49,884 nucleotides of DNA, taken from a virus. The position numbers and the translations under genes were made by a program. Below the pieces are notes generated by a model. That model was not told the DNA's origin. It searched no databases and saw only the letters and a program-made list of their open reading frames with translations. Positions 43,501-49,740 of this stretch are shown here, one piece after another. The stretch covers positions 1 to 49,884 of IMG/VR virus record IMGVR_UViG_3300022690_001394. One strand, given 5' to 3'. Position 1 is the stretch's first letter; each line of letters begins with the position of its first letter.

Positions 43501-43512
43501 CTCTTTTGGCAT
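37597..43512 (-). CDS. Giant modular fibre protein, 1971 aa
   Basis: Order of parts: residues about 90-650, three long repeats each with G-F-L-M-x-x-M-T-T-I-Q-R-D-L-I and T-G-L-E-I-Y-N motifs (a fourth, shorter copy is near residue 1330); about 950-1060, Gly-rich; about 1080-1310, six or so repeats of the type F-G-x-G-x-F-V-A-V and S-x-D-G-x-x-W, typical of a beta-propeller with Asp-box-like turns; about 1380-1570, a beta-helix-like part; about 1620-1800, a second propeller-like part (GITIDGDGNLIIADPALNLI); then a C-terminal domain. No signal peptide. Translation starts one base into the stop region of the collagen-like gene. Probably a long virion fibre that binds the host. Confidence 0.7.
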   Translation of the reverse strand: MPKEGTFQLLGQPNPDVADINKGRIFWNTITDTFQQIDENGVIKDLTSENPAGNNTNIQFNNLGALGGSDTFVFDGTAVGIGTLTPDTSSLLDLTSTTRGFLMPVMTTIQRDLIPSPATGLEIYNITEAEPEFFNGSIWLNTGGTAAGGSNTQLQYNNNGAFAGISEITTDGNDLFLLDFTKINFGTGNDLQVSGGSSALIENFTGNFNIFNNNNTGDLILRNSSTSQDVIARLGTDTGTTTFNVQNGSGVQQFSVGGDGKVAAGANPEASALLTLGSTNSGFLMTRMTTIQRDLILSPATGLEIYNLTTNEPEFFDGLAWITTGGTAPGGADTQIQYNNAGAFGGISGITTDGFNLDFVNAAQARFGAGNDLTIQHTSAEAQIRNNTGKLIIINSSGDDFKLQGGNADQIFQLGTIDGSHAVRIQNGSNTDLLIVDSAGKVGMGTIPDASALLTLGSTTSGFLMPVMTTIQRDLIPLPATGLEIYNITTNEPEFFDGVAWITTGGTAPGGADTQLQFNNSGAFGGISGVTTNGTNLFFADNITANFGTSNDLQIVHDGFDTFITNNAGSFNFIQSASGDMFFQNSGTTNFIIFELGSTTNTTEFAVKNSTLTDLFTVAGDGVVGVGANQEIKIQHSTDSSITNTTGELQVIQLDNENIVVRLGPTSSGNLVIQNSATGEVIRVTDFGEVGIGTSTPKSILHLNEGPTLITPVLGTLFTIENNSDDSLMSILGENQKGIFFGDLADNNDGSIIFDAIPSGFEFRTGGGLLAVSIDANLDMNFPDNNRAQFGAEADLAIFHNGTDSLVENFTNTFLVLNSSAAGDLRLQNNAVTGKVIAALATLTNATSFNVHDSSDAELLSVKGDGEVQISKGPLTTPSGTTGVSLAVNTGTGSTGNGGDFTVTAGDGLVNGGAIGLFAGGPTQTDTPGAGIEIAGGNGTGTGSGGPVELDGGTPLGTGAIGNVILQGDGGNVGINTTGPNSKLTIVEQDPDQIGTWDIQVTTVSILWDGITFGSGLFVACGQTGGIMTSVDGKAPWTSRSNPGNAWTSIAFGGGVFVAVAFNGAPRASISTDGGITFVTTPITSRSYSGITHGNGVFVAVANVTGAECDTSPDGLVWTARTMPADKVWRDVATDGNGTFVAVSNNGGANSSAISIDNGVTWSSAGQNLPSITARSIDFGDGLYVVVSDTGTNRVHTSIDGINWTPRTAATAETWQDVSFGNGIFMAVGSSGTGTRAMSSKDGITWITETTPVDNPWNAITFADDKFVAVSFGGGASNRAMTLALTGTATAILDLQSTISGFLPPRMTTVERDDIPSPVGGLEIFNTTSELLNFHNGDLWKGLAPASDEVVYVSALSDFPTPVSSVITLAGGTTYFILNDIDLGSNQLLIVDGGTVIQGFNVSQTTLSGTTTVPLIQANNFPNIRDIIIQQNGSGEVFNTVAGLFAFNVLWFGGDLRLVSGGVAIFNGGTVQLGARVIQDAAGGVNDLIFDFGFTFRDNAGAIDGLIEFESGSVTANFRYPGNGIILTNASVGIKINQDATINNFEITSANLPVTNASSVMIEVENPDDVLLGTIDKTNIDGPGTPFRCNPISSSNFTPATATTLKGITIDGDGNLIIADPALNLIIRYVGITSVVDISIATPGSNVAGVVWLKGDLYSTDDVQNLIYRHTGFSTSVTSIAGGGTAANMLTTDGTNIIHTDSDDFLVRVLDGFSTTVLDSFSTPAGSGLSGIAFDGVNLLVTDSTVDVHVLKDITGTDQYSFPIDTGASDFIDITTSDRGFVASDLATSKIFVYDHPVTFDHSAATWDIQDSLGIVSSSDRGGSQFFIEDTTPLALPAFVQNIWQDVAATDIFYGSFSAMEKCRLFDELNGEIEWTGARERGRIIQAQFTITRSSGGAADKFYEISVEVNGTIQKDSISIGVLPTTTTILTLTSLAITRDLVDGNPIKVQIRQTTTGVATTEVYSCRLSIN
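41930..43260. repeat. Coding tandem repeat of about 540 bp in the fibre gene
   Basis: Three related blocks begin near 41930, 42465 and 43005. The first two are very alike in DNA (for example both contain GGAGCGGTTCCGCCTGTTGT), the third is more diverged, and a remnant lies near 39540. They encode the repeated fibre module and are likely spots for recombination that changes fibre length. Confidence 0.75.
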
Positions 43513-44180
43513 TAGATTACCTGCAATTCCCCTTCAACAATCATTTCACCTTCAATTGTTAAATCACCAACTGTTAAATGCTGGCGAAATTTTGGAATAG
43601 TAACAGTTAGATCTGATTTAACAAAATAATATGGTAGTCCAATTGTATCATCATTTTCTACACTGATAAAAAATATACCGTGTCGATCTTCAACTGAAAT
43701 TGCACCAACACCTATAATATCACGAACTGTTGGTTCACTTCCGCCAAATCCTAATGCAGGATTGTTAGCATCACCGGCTGGAAATCGTAATGGAACGGCT
43801 ATTTCACTACCATCTGAAAACTTAAAAATAACCCGCCTTGAAAATGCTTGAATATCTACAATTGTTGGTGCATGGGTCCCTGGTTTGCCCGGGTTTCCTG
43901 GTTTACCATTATCACCATCTTTTCCATTAACACCAGGGCGTGATTCAGGTACTGGCAAATCGAGTTTTTGAGAAAATTGGCCGTTACTAAATTTTAGCTT
44001 GAATGATTTATCATCAACTTGAAATGCATCAATAACAGAAAGTCCGGGCGCCCCTACTTCACCCGGTTTTCCCTCAATTCCTGGTTTACCATCAATGCCA
44101 TCTTTCGGTTTAGGTGGCAATTGATATACAGAAAAGCGATTATATTTTGGTTTAATTTTTCGGCGTTTGATTAATTGCAT
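43512..44180 (-). CDS. Collagen-like fibre protein, 222 aa
   Basis: Two stretches of G-x-y triplets (DGIDGKPGIEGKPGEVGAPG and GVNGKDGDNGKPGNPGKPGT) form short collagen-like rods separated by small beta domains. The C-terminal part is a beta-rich head. It overlaps the portal gene by 10 bases at its start and the giant fibre by 1 base at its end. It may form a rod that connects the giant fibre to the virion. Confidence 0.7.
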   Translation of the reverse strand: MQLIKRRKIKPKYNRFSVYQLPPKPKDGIDGKPGIEGKPGEVGAPGLSVIDAFQVDDKSFKLKFSNGQFSQKLDLPVPESRPGVNGKDGDNGKPGNPGKPGTHAPTIVDIQAFSRRVIFKFSDGSEIAVPLRFPAGDANNPALGFGGSEPTVRDIIGVGAISVEDRHGIFFISVENDDTIGLPYYFVKSDLTVTIPKFRQHLTVGDLTIEGEMIVEGELQVI

Positions 44181-46093
44181 TTCAAAATCCCATTCTCTAA
44201 AAGTAAGATTCTGCTTTCTTTGGCTTCCGGATCATCATATTCATATTCACCATCTGGCCAATCTTCTACACCGCAATAATACTTGATCATATCATTGGCT
44301 ATTAGGAATGCTTTTTGTTCTGGCCAGTTTTCGATTTCTTGCCAGTTAGTCCATTTATTTATAAAACCTTGTGGTTCTGGCATATTAAGAACTTCAAAAT
44401 ATGTAACTAAACAATCGCGTAAATAGGATTTTTGTTCAGTATAGAAGCGAGTAATCTTTTCATCATCCATCGAGCTATCATAATCATCACCAAGTTTAGC
44501 TTTGTTCTTTGCCCGGCGTTCATGGAATGCTTTTTCTTTATTAATGCACTGTTTTAATTGTGCTTCGATTAATGAACGATATGTAAAAATGCTGATCATG
44601 GCCGCTTGATTGAATTCTAGAGTTTTAGATTCATTTTGTGGCTTATCTTTTGGTTTTTCTTCCTTTGAACCATGATCTGAACCATGATCTGTATTATTTT
44701 CATTGGCCATATTTTTATTAGCTTGTTCTTGGCCATCTAATCCAAGTTCCATTGCTTGCATTGCTAATTCAGCTTTTTCAACACTCATATTAGCAACTTT
44801 AACCGGCTGAAGATTATTCGATGGTATATAATGTTCATTACCATCTGGATATGTAGGCAAATCAAAATCTTGTGCTGCTTGATTTGGTGTAGCCATTCCT
44901 GAAGCAATACCACTAACCCAAAAGTTCATTCGTGTATTCGAATCTGCAAGCGTTAACTGTTTAGTATCGAATTCAGCAAAGAATCTAGAACCAGGGGCAA
45001 ATAAACGAAAACTAATAAGCTTTTGAATCCGGATAATCCAAGGACTAAGTGTTTCAGTCACATATTTAATATTTTCTTGCTCAATATTGTTTAATGTAGC
45101 TGCATCTGTAATACCTAGTTTGTGTGGTGGTACTCTAAAGAAACGGGCCACTTCTAAAAGCTGAAATTTACGTGATTCTAAAACTTCTGCATCAACAGCT
45201 TTATCATTGAACTGTTGATATTCAATAGACTTATCCAACACTGCAACTTTGTTACGATTTGCTGCACCACCATGTGTTTGAGTCCATTCTTTGGCCATAT
45301 TTTTCCGGTGAATTGGATCTAATTCTTCTTTAGTGGTTAACGTTCCACCAAGTGACATTCCATTACTAAATAATGATGCTTGAAGTTCCTGGAGTGAAAG
45401 CGTTATTCCTAATGCTTCTTTTGCAAAGTTAGCTATTGGCCATCCACTAAATCCATCACCTGGACCATGTAGATGTAGCATTTGTTCTTGTGAAACATCG
45501 CGGATTTTGTTTCTTTGGGCTTTAAGATCATCAACTGAAGGAAATATTTCATAAAATCTTATTCCCTTTACTTTCCGTATGTTAACCAGATTTGGATGTA
45601 TTAATTCCATTTGATTAATCTGGCCATTGCTTGGATCACGCGGCCCTATTAAGGCTTCACCATTACCCCAAACTAAAGTATGAAGTATAAATGCTTCCCA
45701 GAATTCCTGGCTTGTCATTTGTCCATCTGGAGATAAAGAAATCACTTTCCATAGTGGATGGTTGTTTCGTTTTACTCTATTATCCCGGGAATCAAGTTCA
45801 TAAATATTTAATGGTAGTTTAGCAATATCTGAACTGATCATATGAGTACAAGCCCAAAATGCCGATAATGTACTAGCTATCTTACCATTAATTGATGTTC
45901 CGGATTGGGCTAATTGTCTTGTATGATTATAATTGAGTTGTTGGAAGCTGGAACCACTACCTTCATTCCAACCAACGTTGGATAACCAGGTAACAGGCCC
46001 ATGTAGGGATTGTTCGAATTTAATTGTGTCTGAGTTTATTCGTTCATTGATTGAACTAAATAAGCCGCTAAAGGTATCAATAAAGGGCAGCAT
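44171..46093 (-). CDS. HK97-type portal protein, 640 aa
   Basis: Characteristic blocks: STLSAFWACTHMISSDIAKL, LWKVISLSPDGQMTSQEFWE, WGNGEALIGPRDPSNGQ, LHLHGPGDGFSGWPIANFAK and RFFRVPPHKLGITDAATLNN. It is longer than HK97 portal (about 420 residues): after residue 430 there is an acidic, Gln/Lys/Asn-rich linker and a helical domain of about 160 residues. That extra domain may dock the fibre proteins encoded next. Follows the large terminase after a 180-base gap. Confidence 0.9.
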   Translation of the reverse strand: MLPFIDTFSGLFSSINERINSDTIKFEQSLHGPVTWLSNVGWNEGSGSSFQQLNYNHTRQLAQSGTSINGKIASTLSAFWACTHMISSDIAKLPLNIYELDSRDNRVKRNNHPLWKVISLSPDGQMTSQEFWEAFILHTLVWGNGEALIGPRDPSNGQINQMELIHPNLVNIRKVKGIRFYEIFPSVDDLKAQRNKIRDVSQEQMLHLHGPGDGFSGWPIANFAKEALGITLSLQELQASLFSNGMSLGGTLTTKEELDPIHRKNMAKEWTQTHGGAANRNKVAVLDKSIEYQQFNDKAVDAEVLESRKFQLLEVARFFRVPPHKLGITDAATLNNIEQENIKYVTETLSPWIIRIQKLISFRLFAPGSRFFAEFDTKQLTLADSNTRMNFWVSGIASGMATPNQAAQDFDLPTYPDGNEHYIPSNNLQPVKVANMSVEKAELAMQAMELGLDGQEQANKNMANENNTDHGSDHGSKEEKPKDKPQNESKTLEFNQAAMISIFTYRSLIEAQLKQCINKEKAFHERRAKNKAKLGDDYDSSMDDEKITRFYTEQKSYLRDCLVTYFEVLNMPEPQGFINKWTNWQEIENWPEQKAFLIANDMIKYYCGVEDWPDGEYEYDDPEAKESRILLLENGILKCN

Positions 46094-46151
46094 TATCTTC
46101 TCTTATTAAATTGTCTACTGAGTGAAAATCCTATCGTAAATTCAAAGTTAT

Positions 46152-46275
46152 TATAATATAGAACATTAGTTAATATATACAAACTTCCTTGATTTTAGAT
46201 CTAATAACCATTAATATAGGGTCTTACTATGTGCATAGTACCTTCTGCCCGGTCCCCTAGCCGGGCTTTTTTTTT
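46152..46275 (+). ncRNA. Candidate plus-strand small RNA ending in a strong terminator
   Basis: A TATAAT box (46152-46157) is followed by a palindromic hairpin (TACTATG 46225-46231, CATAGTA 46234-46240) and then GCCCGG/CCGGGC (46247-46252, 46261-46266) with nine T. The terminator works only on the plus strand, where no gene is read; all neighbours are on the minus strand. A small RNA of about 110 bases is the simplest reading. The -35 box is weak, so this is tentative. Confidence 0.4.
46232..46275 (+). terminator. Plus-strand terminator between terminase and portal
   Basis: Stem GCCCGG/CCGGGC with an 8-base loop, followed by nine T at 46267-46275. It would also stop any plus-strand transcript entering from the portal side, and the terminase stop codon lies in its T run. 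Confidence 0.8.
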
Positions 46276-48187
46276 AGAAATAGCTTCCGGTTTCTTCATA
46301 ACGTTTAATTAATTGATCATCATCAGCATTTGCCAATTTTAAGGCTCTTGCATTCATCCAGGCAGCAGCAGCATCAATTTTACAAGGGCTATTGCTCCCG
46401 GGTTTCTGTATTATAAAACATTCGTGTGCATCTTCTTTTAGTTGACAGTTGCTAATTTGCCAAGCAAAGAGTATACAACCATTATGCATTATGCTTTCAT
46501 CCTGAATATCATCGATGGCTATGCGAATTGGTTCATTCATGTATTTGGATGATTGGGGTACTTCACAAACGCTAATTTTGGTTTCTTCCTCAATACGTTG
46601 TATAAGTTCGGTTGCAAAGCGAATATCGAATCCAAGTTCAATTACATCAAAATATTTCATGATTTTTAATAGTTGTTCCCGTAGATCTCTAAAATCGATT
46701 ATTTCTTCACCACAAAAATTAAGCCTATGAACAAAGCGTTCTTTATCTTTAATCTTTTTGTTCTGGCGTGGCGTAAATGACCAAGATAAAACATATTTTG
46801 ATTCTGGAAAATCCAGTGTAAGGGCGCATAAGTCATTTTTACCGGCAAGATCCAATCCAGCATAGCATTTCTTACCTAATAGAAAGTTTGGTACTTCCTG
46901 TGTGAGTATCATTTTGTATTCAGTTGCTTTTAGTTTCTTAATACAATTGTTGAATGCAACAGAATTAAATGCAGATATCAGACTTGCAGTAATCCAATTC
47001 AAATCGAGCCGTTTAAAGGTGTTTTCGAAATGTGGATCATTTTTAGCATTGGTCCACATCTTTTTCATATAGCGTTCAGTCTTGGCCAATCCATACATTG
47101 GGTTCACGCGCTTGTGTACATTTTCATCATGCCAATCATCCTCAAACTCAACCGGATTTGCATAATAAAGAATTGGTAAAAATTCGTCATCGAGTTGTTT
47201 TAGTCTACAAACTTTCTTTGCTTGTGATAGTTTGCGATTACAAAAATTTTCTTCAGAAGTTGCGGCTGTTGTGATCATAACGATTAATGGTTGTAACCGG
47301 GCACCCTGGCTAGTTACACAAACATTATACATAGTATCATCTACCATTTCATGAACTTCATCTAATATCGATACATGAAAATTACCACCGTGTGCTGAAC
47401 TATCTGCAAAGGCTAATGGTTTAAATACATCATTATCATTATTAGCTGTAATAGATGCTTTATAGACTTTGAAATTATTGGCCAGCATTCCACCACAAAT
47501 TTTAAGTTCTCTATCTTTGATAAGGATCTGGCGCGCTGGTTCAAAAGCATATTTAGCCTGATCTAGGCAAGTGGCCACTGAAACAATCTTACATCCACCT
47601 TCACCATCTAAAATCAATATCCCTATAGCTAAAGCAGCTAAATCAAAGGTTTTAGAGTTCTTACGCGGAATATATTTAAACACTTCTGAATAGCGCCTGT
47701 AGCTATTACGTTTATTTTTCCAACCAAATAGATTTCGATAGAATGCCCTTTGTTCAATTGTTAAGAGTACCAGTTCATTTGATAAATTACCCTCAACATG
47801 CATTATAAAATTTTCTATCCAAAAACACCAATCATCAGCAACTTCATGATCAAAATAGAAATCATCGATATTATCAGTATCCAGGGGCGAATACATATAT
47901 TTGCATTCTGGGCGACCTAATATAGAAAATGCAGTATCTTGTGCTTCATTCCAGGGAATGGGCGAATACCCCGGATTATATTTATGAATTCCGTTTCGTG
48001 CATCATAGTACTTGTTATTTTGTGCATCATCACGACGAATTTTATAAATAAGGTCTTTTACTTCGCGCTCATGCGTGAGCGCTTCAATCCAATCATTTTT
48101 GCTTTTATACTTAGCTGGATCTACCATTCCCAGGGCAAACCATTCGTTTTCGATGATTGAATTATAATCATCTTGTTCCCAGATCAT
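46274..48187 (-). CDS. terL: Terminase large subunit, 637 aa
   Basis: The ATPase domain has a Walker A variant in YIPRKNSKTFDLAAL (about 172-186) and a Walker B with ILDEVHE (about 274-280). The nuclease domain begins at about 440 with KCYAGLDLAGKNDLCALTLD. This is the Terminase_1/HK97 type that cuts and packages DNA into proheads. The first 144 bases of its gene, including the ribosome-binding region, occur again in inverted form at the right edge of the window. Confidence 0.9.
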   Translation of the reverse strand: MIWEQDDYNSIIENEWFALGMVDPAKYKSKNDWIEALTHEREVKDLIYKIRRDDAQNNKYYDARNGIHKYNPGYSPIPWNEAQDTAFSILGRPECKYMYSPLDTDNIDDFYFDHEVADDWCFWIENFIMHVEGNLSNELVLLTIEQRAFYRNLFGWKNKRNSYRRYSEVFKYIPRKNSKTFDLAALAIGILILDGEGGCKIVSVATCLDQAKYAFEPARQILIKDRELKICGGMLANNFKVYKASITANNDNDVFKPLAFADSSAHGGNFHVSILDEVHEMVDDTMYNVCVTSQGARLQPLIVMITTAATSEENFCNRKLSQAKKVCRLKQLDDEFLPILYYANPVEFEDDWHDENVHKRVNPMYGLAKTERYMKKMWTNAKNDPHFENTFKRLDLNWITASLISAFNSVAFNNCIKKLKATEYKMILTQEVPNFLLGKKCYAGLDLAGKNDLCALTLDFPESKYVLSWSFTPRQNKKIKDKERFVHRLNFCGEEIIDFRDLREQLLKIMKYFDVIELGFDIRFATELIQRIEEETKISVCEVPQSSKYMNEPIRIAIDDIQDESIMHNGCILFAWQISNCQLKEDAHECFIIQKPGSNSPCKIDAAAAWMNARALKLANADDDQLIKRYEETGSYF

Positions 48188-48225
48188 TTCCTATTCCCAA
48201 AGGCTATTTTTAATCAGTATTTAAT
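48082..48225. repeat. Inverted repeat arm inside and before the large terminase gene
   Basis: Perfectly complementary to 49741-49884 over 144 bases. It covers codons 1-35 of the terminase and the 38 bases before it. The match ends at 48225 on the upstream side; the other end is set by the window edge. Confidence 0.95.
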
Positions 48226-48436
48226 AATCATTCCCGGCATCTTGAACTAATTTTGTTGCGGCTTCAATTTCTTCATCTGTGATTTCTTCACCATTCTTTA
48301 CACGTTGCGCTAATACTTTAGCTATTTGTATAATATGAAATGCTTCACGGGCAACCGGGACACCGACTTGTATTAAACCAAGTGCATCACTAACGATTCC
48401 CATTAAATCAGTTAATTGTTCTTTTGAATTACTCAT
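48221..48436 (-). CDS. Hypothetical 71-aa protein
   Basis: Helical and acidic; LIQVGVPVAREAFHIIQIAK could form a mildly hydrophobic helix. Lies between lipoprotein and large terminase, overlapping the former by 8 bases. No family recognised. Confidence 0.5.
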   Translation of the reverse strand: MSNSKEQLTDLMGIVSDALGLIQVGVPVAREAFHIIQIAKVLAQRVKNGEEITDEEIEAATKLVQDAGNDY

Positions 48437-48758
48437 ATGTTAATTTTATCTCCTGAAGTGCTTTTAATCCATCCATCGCTAGTTTCTCGATATCCGGAAC
48501 CTTTTTATTTATCTTCACTGCATCCCCCCAATCTTTGAATGCATCCATTGTTGATTTGGTAACGATTTTAATTCTTTTCCAATTATTATCATTTTTAATA
48601 ACTTTAGTTTCTCTAAGATGTTTTAGTGTTCGCATTACACTTGCCACTGTTTCAGCTGCTAAATTATATCTAGCCTTTGGATCTGTATTTACTGTTTTCA
48701 CTGAATTACAGGCATTAAGCATAAAAGCGCATGTAAAGAGTAATAATAGTTTTTTCAT
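48429..48758 (-). CDS. Lipoprotein, 109 aa
   Basis: MKKLLLLFTCAFMLNACNSV is a lipoprotein signal with the lipobox LNAC (cysteine 17). The mature part is about 93 residues, basic and helical. It overlaps the small terminase and the 71-aa gene, so it is made with the packaging proteins. Phage lipoproteins elsewhere block superinfection by binding receptors or injection proteins, and some act in lysis as outer spanins; either may apply here. Confidence 0.7.
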   Translation of the reverse strand: MKKLLLLFTCAFMLNACNSVKTVNTDPKARYNLAAETVASVMRTLKHLRETKVIKNDNNWKRIKIVTKSTMDAFKDWGDAVKINKKVPDIEKLAMDGLKALQEIKLTYE

Positions 48759-49318
48759 GATTTCGCCTTAACTTTATGTTTACCTATAAATGACTCAAGT
48801 TTTGGTCCCTGGTCATTTGATTGTGCTGTTTTATTATCAATGACATCATCAGATAATAGAGTACTTACTTTTTGTAATATATCGGCTCTGATTTGTGGTG
48901 TGAGTCCTAAATCTTTTAATTTAGAATCGATTCGTTTATCTAATTGAATATATATAATAAGTCTAGGATTGATTTTTTCATTTATTTGTAATGTATTACC
49001 ATTTTGTTCTTTAATAATCCAAATATCATCAGTATCATTTAATAGATCGTCACAAATTGACATTAACCGGGCAACAGTGGCCACACGAAATTTATCTGAG
49101 TTATGAAATAGAATTGACATACTTTGACAACTTTCCAATAATACATCATAATACAATTTTTGGGCTTCTGTTTTTAAAACATGTGGATATTCACCATTAA
49201 CTAAAGATGTTTCATTTTCAATTAATAGTAATTCTTTAGCTAGGGTTTTCTGTTTATTTTGAGCTTTGCCCCGTTTACCATTCGCATTGGTCTTTTGTGT
49301 TGCAGTTTTCTTTTTCAT
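48755..49318 (-). CDS. terS: P27-like terminase small subunit, 187 aa
   Basis: The basic N-terminal 30 residues are followed by a helical domain with VLKTEAQKLYYDVLLESC, KFRVATVARLMSICDDLLND, and KINPRLIIYIQLDKRIDSKL with LGLTPQIRADI. The N-P-x-L followed by a helix and L-G-L-T-P-x-x-R is the mark of the P27 small-terminase family. It should recognise the packaging site, which in such phages commonly lies in or near this gene. Confidence 0.75.
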   Translation of the reverse strand: MKKKTATQKTNANGKRGKAQNKQKTLAKELLLIENETSLVNGEYPHVLKTEAQKLYYDVLLESCQSMSILFHNSDKFRVATVARLMSICDDLLNDTDDIWIIKEQNGNTLQINEKINPRLIIYIQLDKRIDSKLKDLGLTPQIRADILQKVSTLLSDDVIDNKTAQSNDQGPKLESFIGKHKVKAKS

Positions 49319-49446
49319 TTCTTATGGTCCGTGTTCGCATGTTTTTTAGCAAGGATTGCGCGCCCGGCTGCATCGGCTTTTGCTTTGGTATCGAAGGGAC
49401 CAACTGATCCCCAGAAATATTTCCCATTTCTTTTTACTGTAGGCAT
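49315..49446 (-). CDS. Small phage protein, 43 aa
   Basis: MPTVKRNGKYFWGSVGPFDT followed by KAKADAAGRAILAKKH: a two-strand and helix unit seen in many phages as a small protein of unknown role. Strong ribosome-binding site (AAGGGGAAG). Its stop overlaps the small terminase start (ATGA). Confidence 0.6.
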   Translation of the reverse strand: MPTVKRNGKYFWGSVGPFDTKAKADAAGRAILAKKHANTDHKK

Positions 49447-49458
49447 TATAACTTCCCC

Positions 49459-49542
49459 TTATGACTTATCGATATATAAAACATAGATAATTATAAGAAT
49501 TATAACTATTATAATAAAAGCAAAAATTTGATCTATTTGCAT
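49459..49542 (-). CDS. Membrane microprotein, 27 aa
   Basis: One membrane segment (IFAFIIIVIILIIIYVLYI) with short ends. First gene after promoter copy G, with GGAAC ahead of ATG. Too short for family assignment; possibly a holin-like or regulatory peptide. Confidence 0.45.
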   Translation of the reverse strand: MQIDQIFAFIIIVIILIIIYVLYIDKS

Positions 49543-49664
49543 TTATTACTGTTCCGGTATTAAAATTATTTTTCAGTTCAAGTATTAATATTTATTTGTA
49601 ATATCCAAATCTTTTTGTTACTTTGGATGGCGGCGGGTCTCAAATAACCCGGGCACTAATAATA

Positions 49665-49692
49665 AAAGTACCCAAGTTTAAAAATTCTGCAA
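49665..49692 (-). promoter_or_regulatory. Shared-type promoter, copy G (packaging operon)
   Basis: TTGCAG (49692-49687), 16 bases, TACTTT (49670-49665), with TTGGGTACTTTTATTATT context. It is the most upstream promoter of the late region and leaves a leader of about 115 bases before the 27-aa gene. The stretch from 49543 to 49740 holds no other gene. Confidence 0.6.
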
Positions 49693-49740
49693 GTTAATTA
49701 AATGTCTTTTTTAAACGTACCCCCTTGATACTTATGTTTC

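Noticed and set aside
37597-43512. Several open frames on the plus strand within the giant fibre gene
   Set aside because: They are shadows of the low-complexity coding repeats on the minus strand, without ribosome-binding sites, and overlap a continuous 1971-codon gene.
18958-49446. tRNA genes or a clear cos site
   Set aside because: No cloverleaf-like sequences with the T-loop consensus were noticed by eye, and no cohesive-end site could be identified without comparison to a relative.
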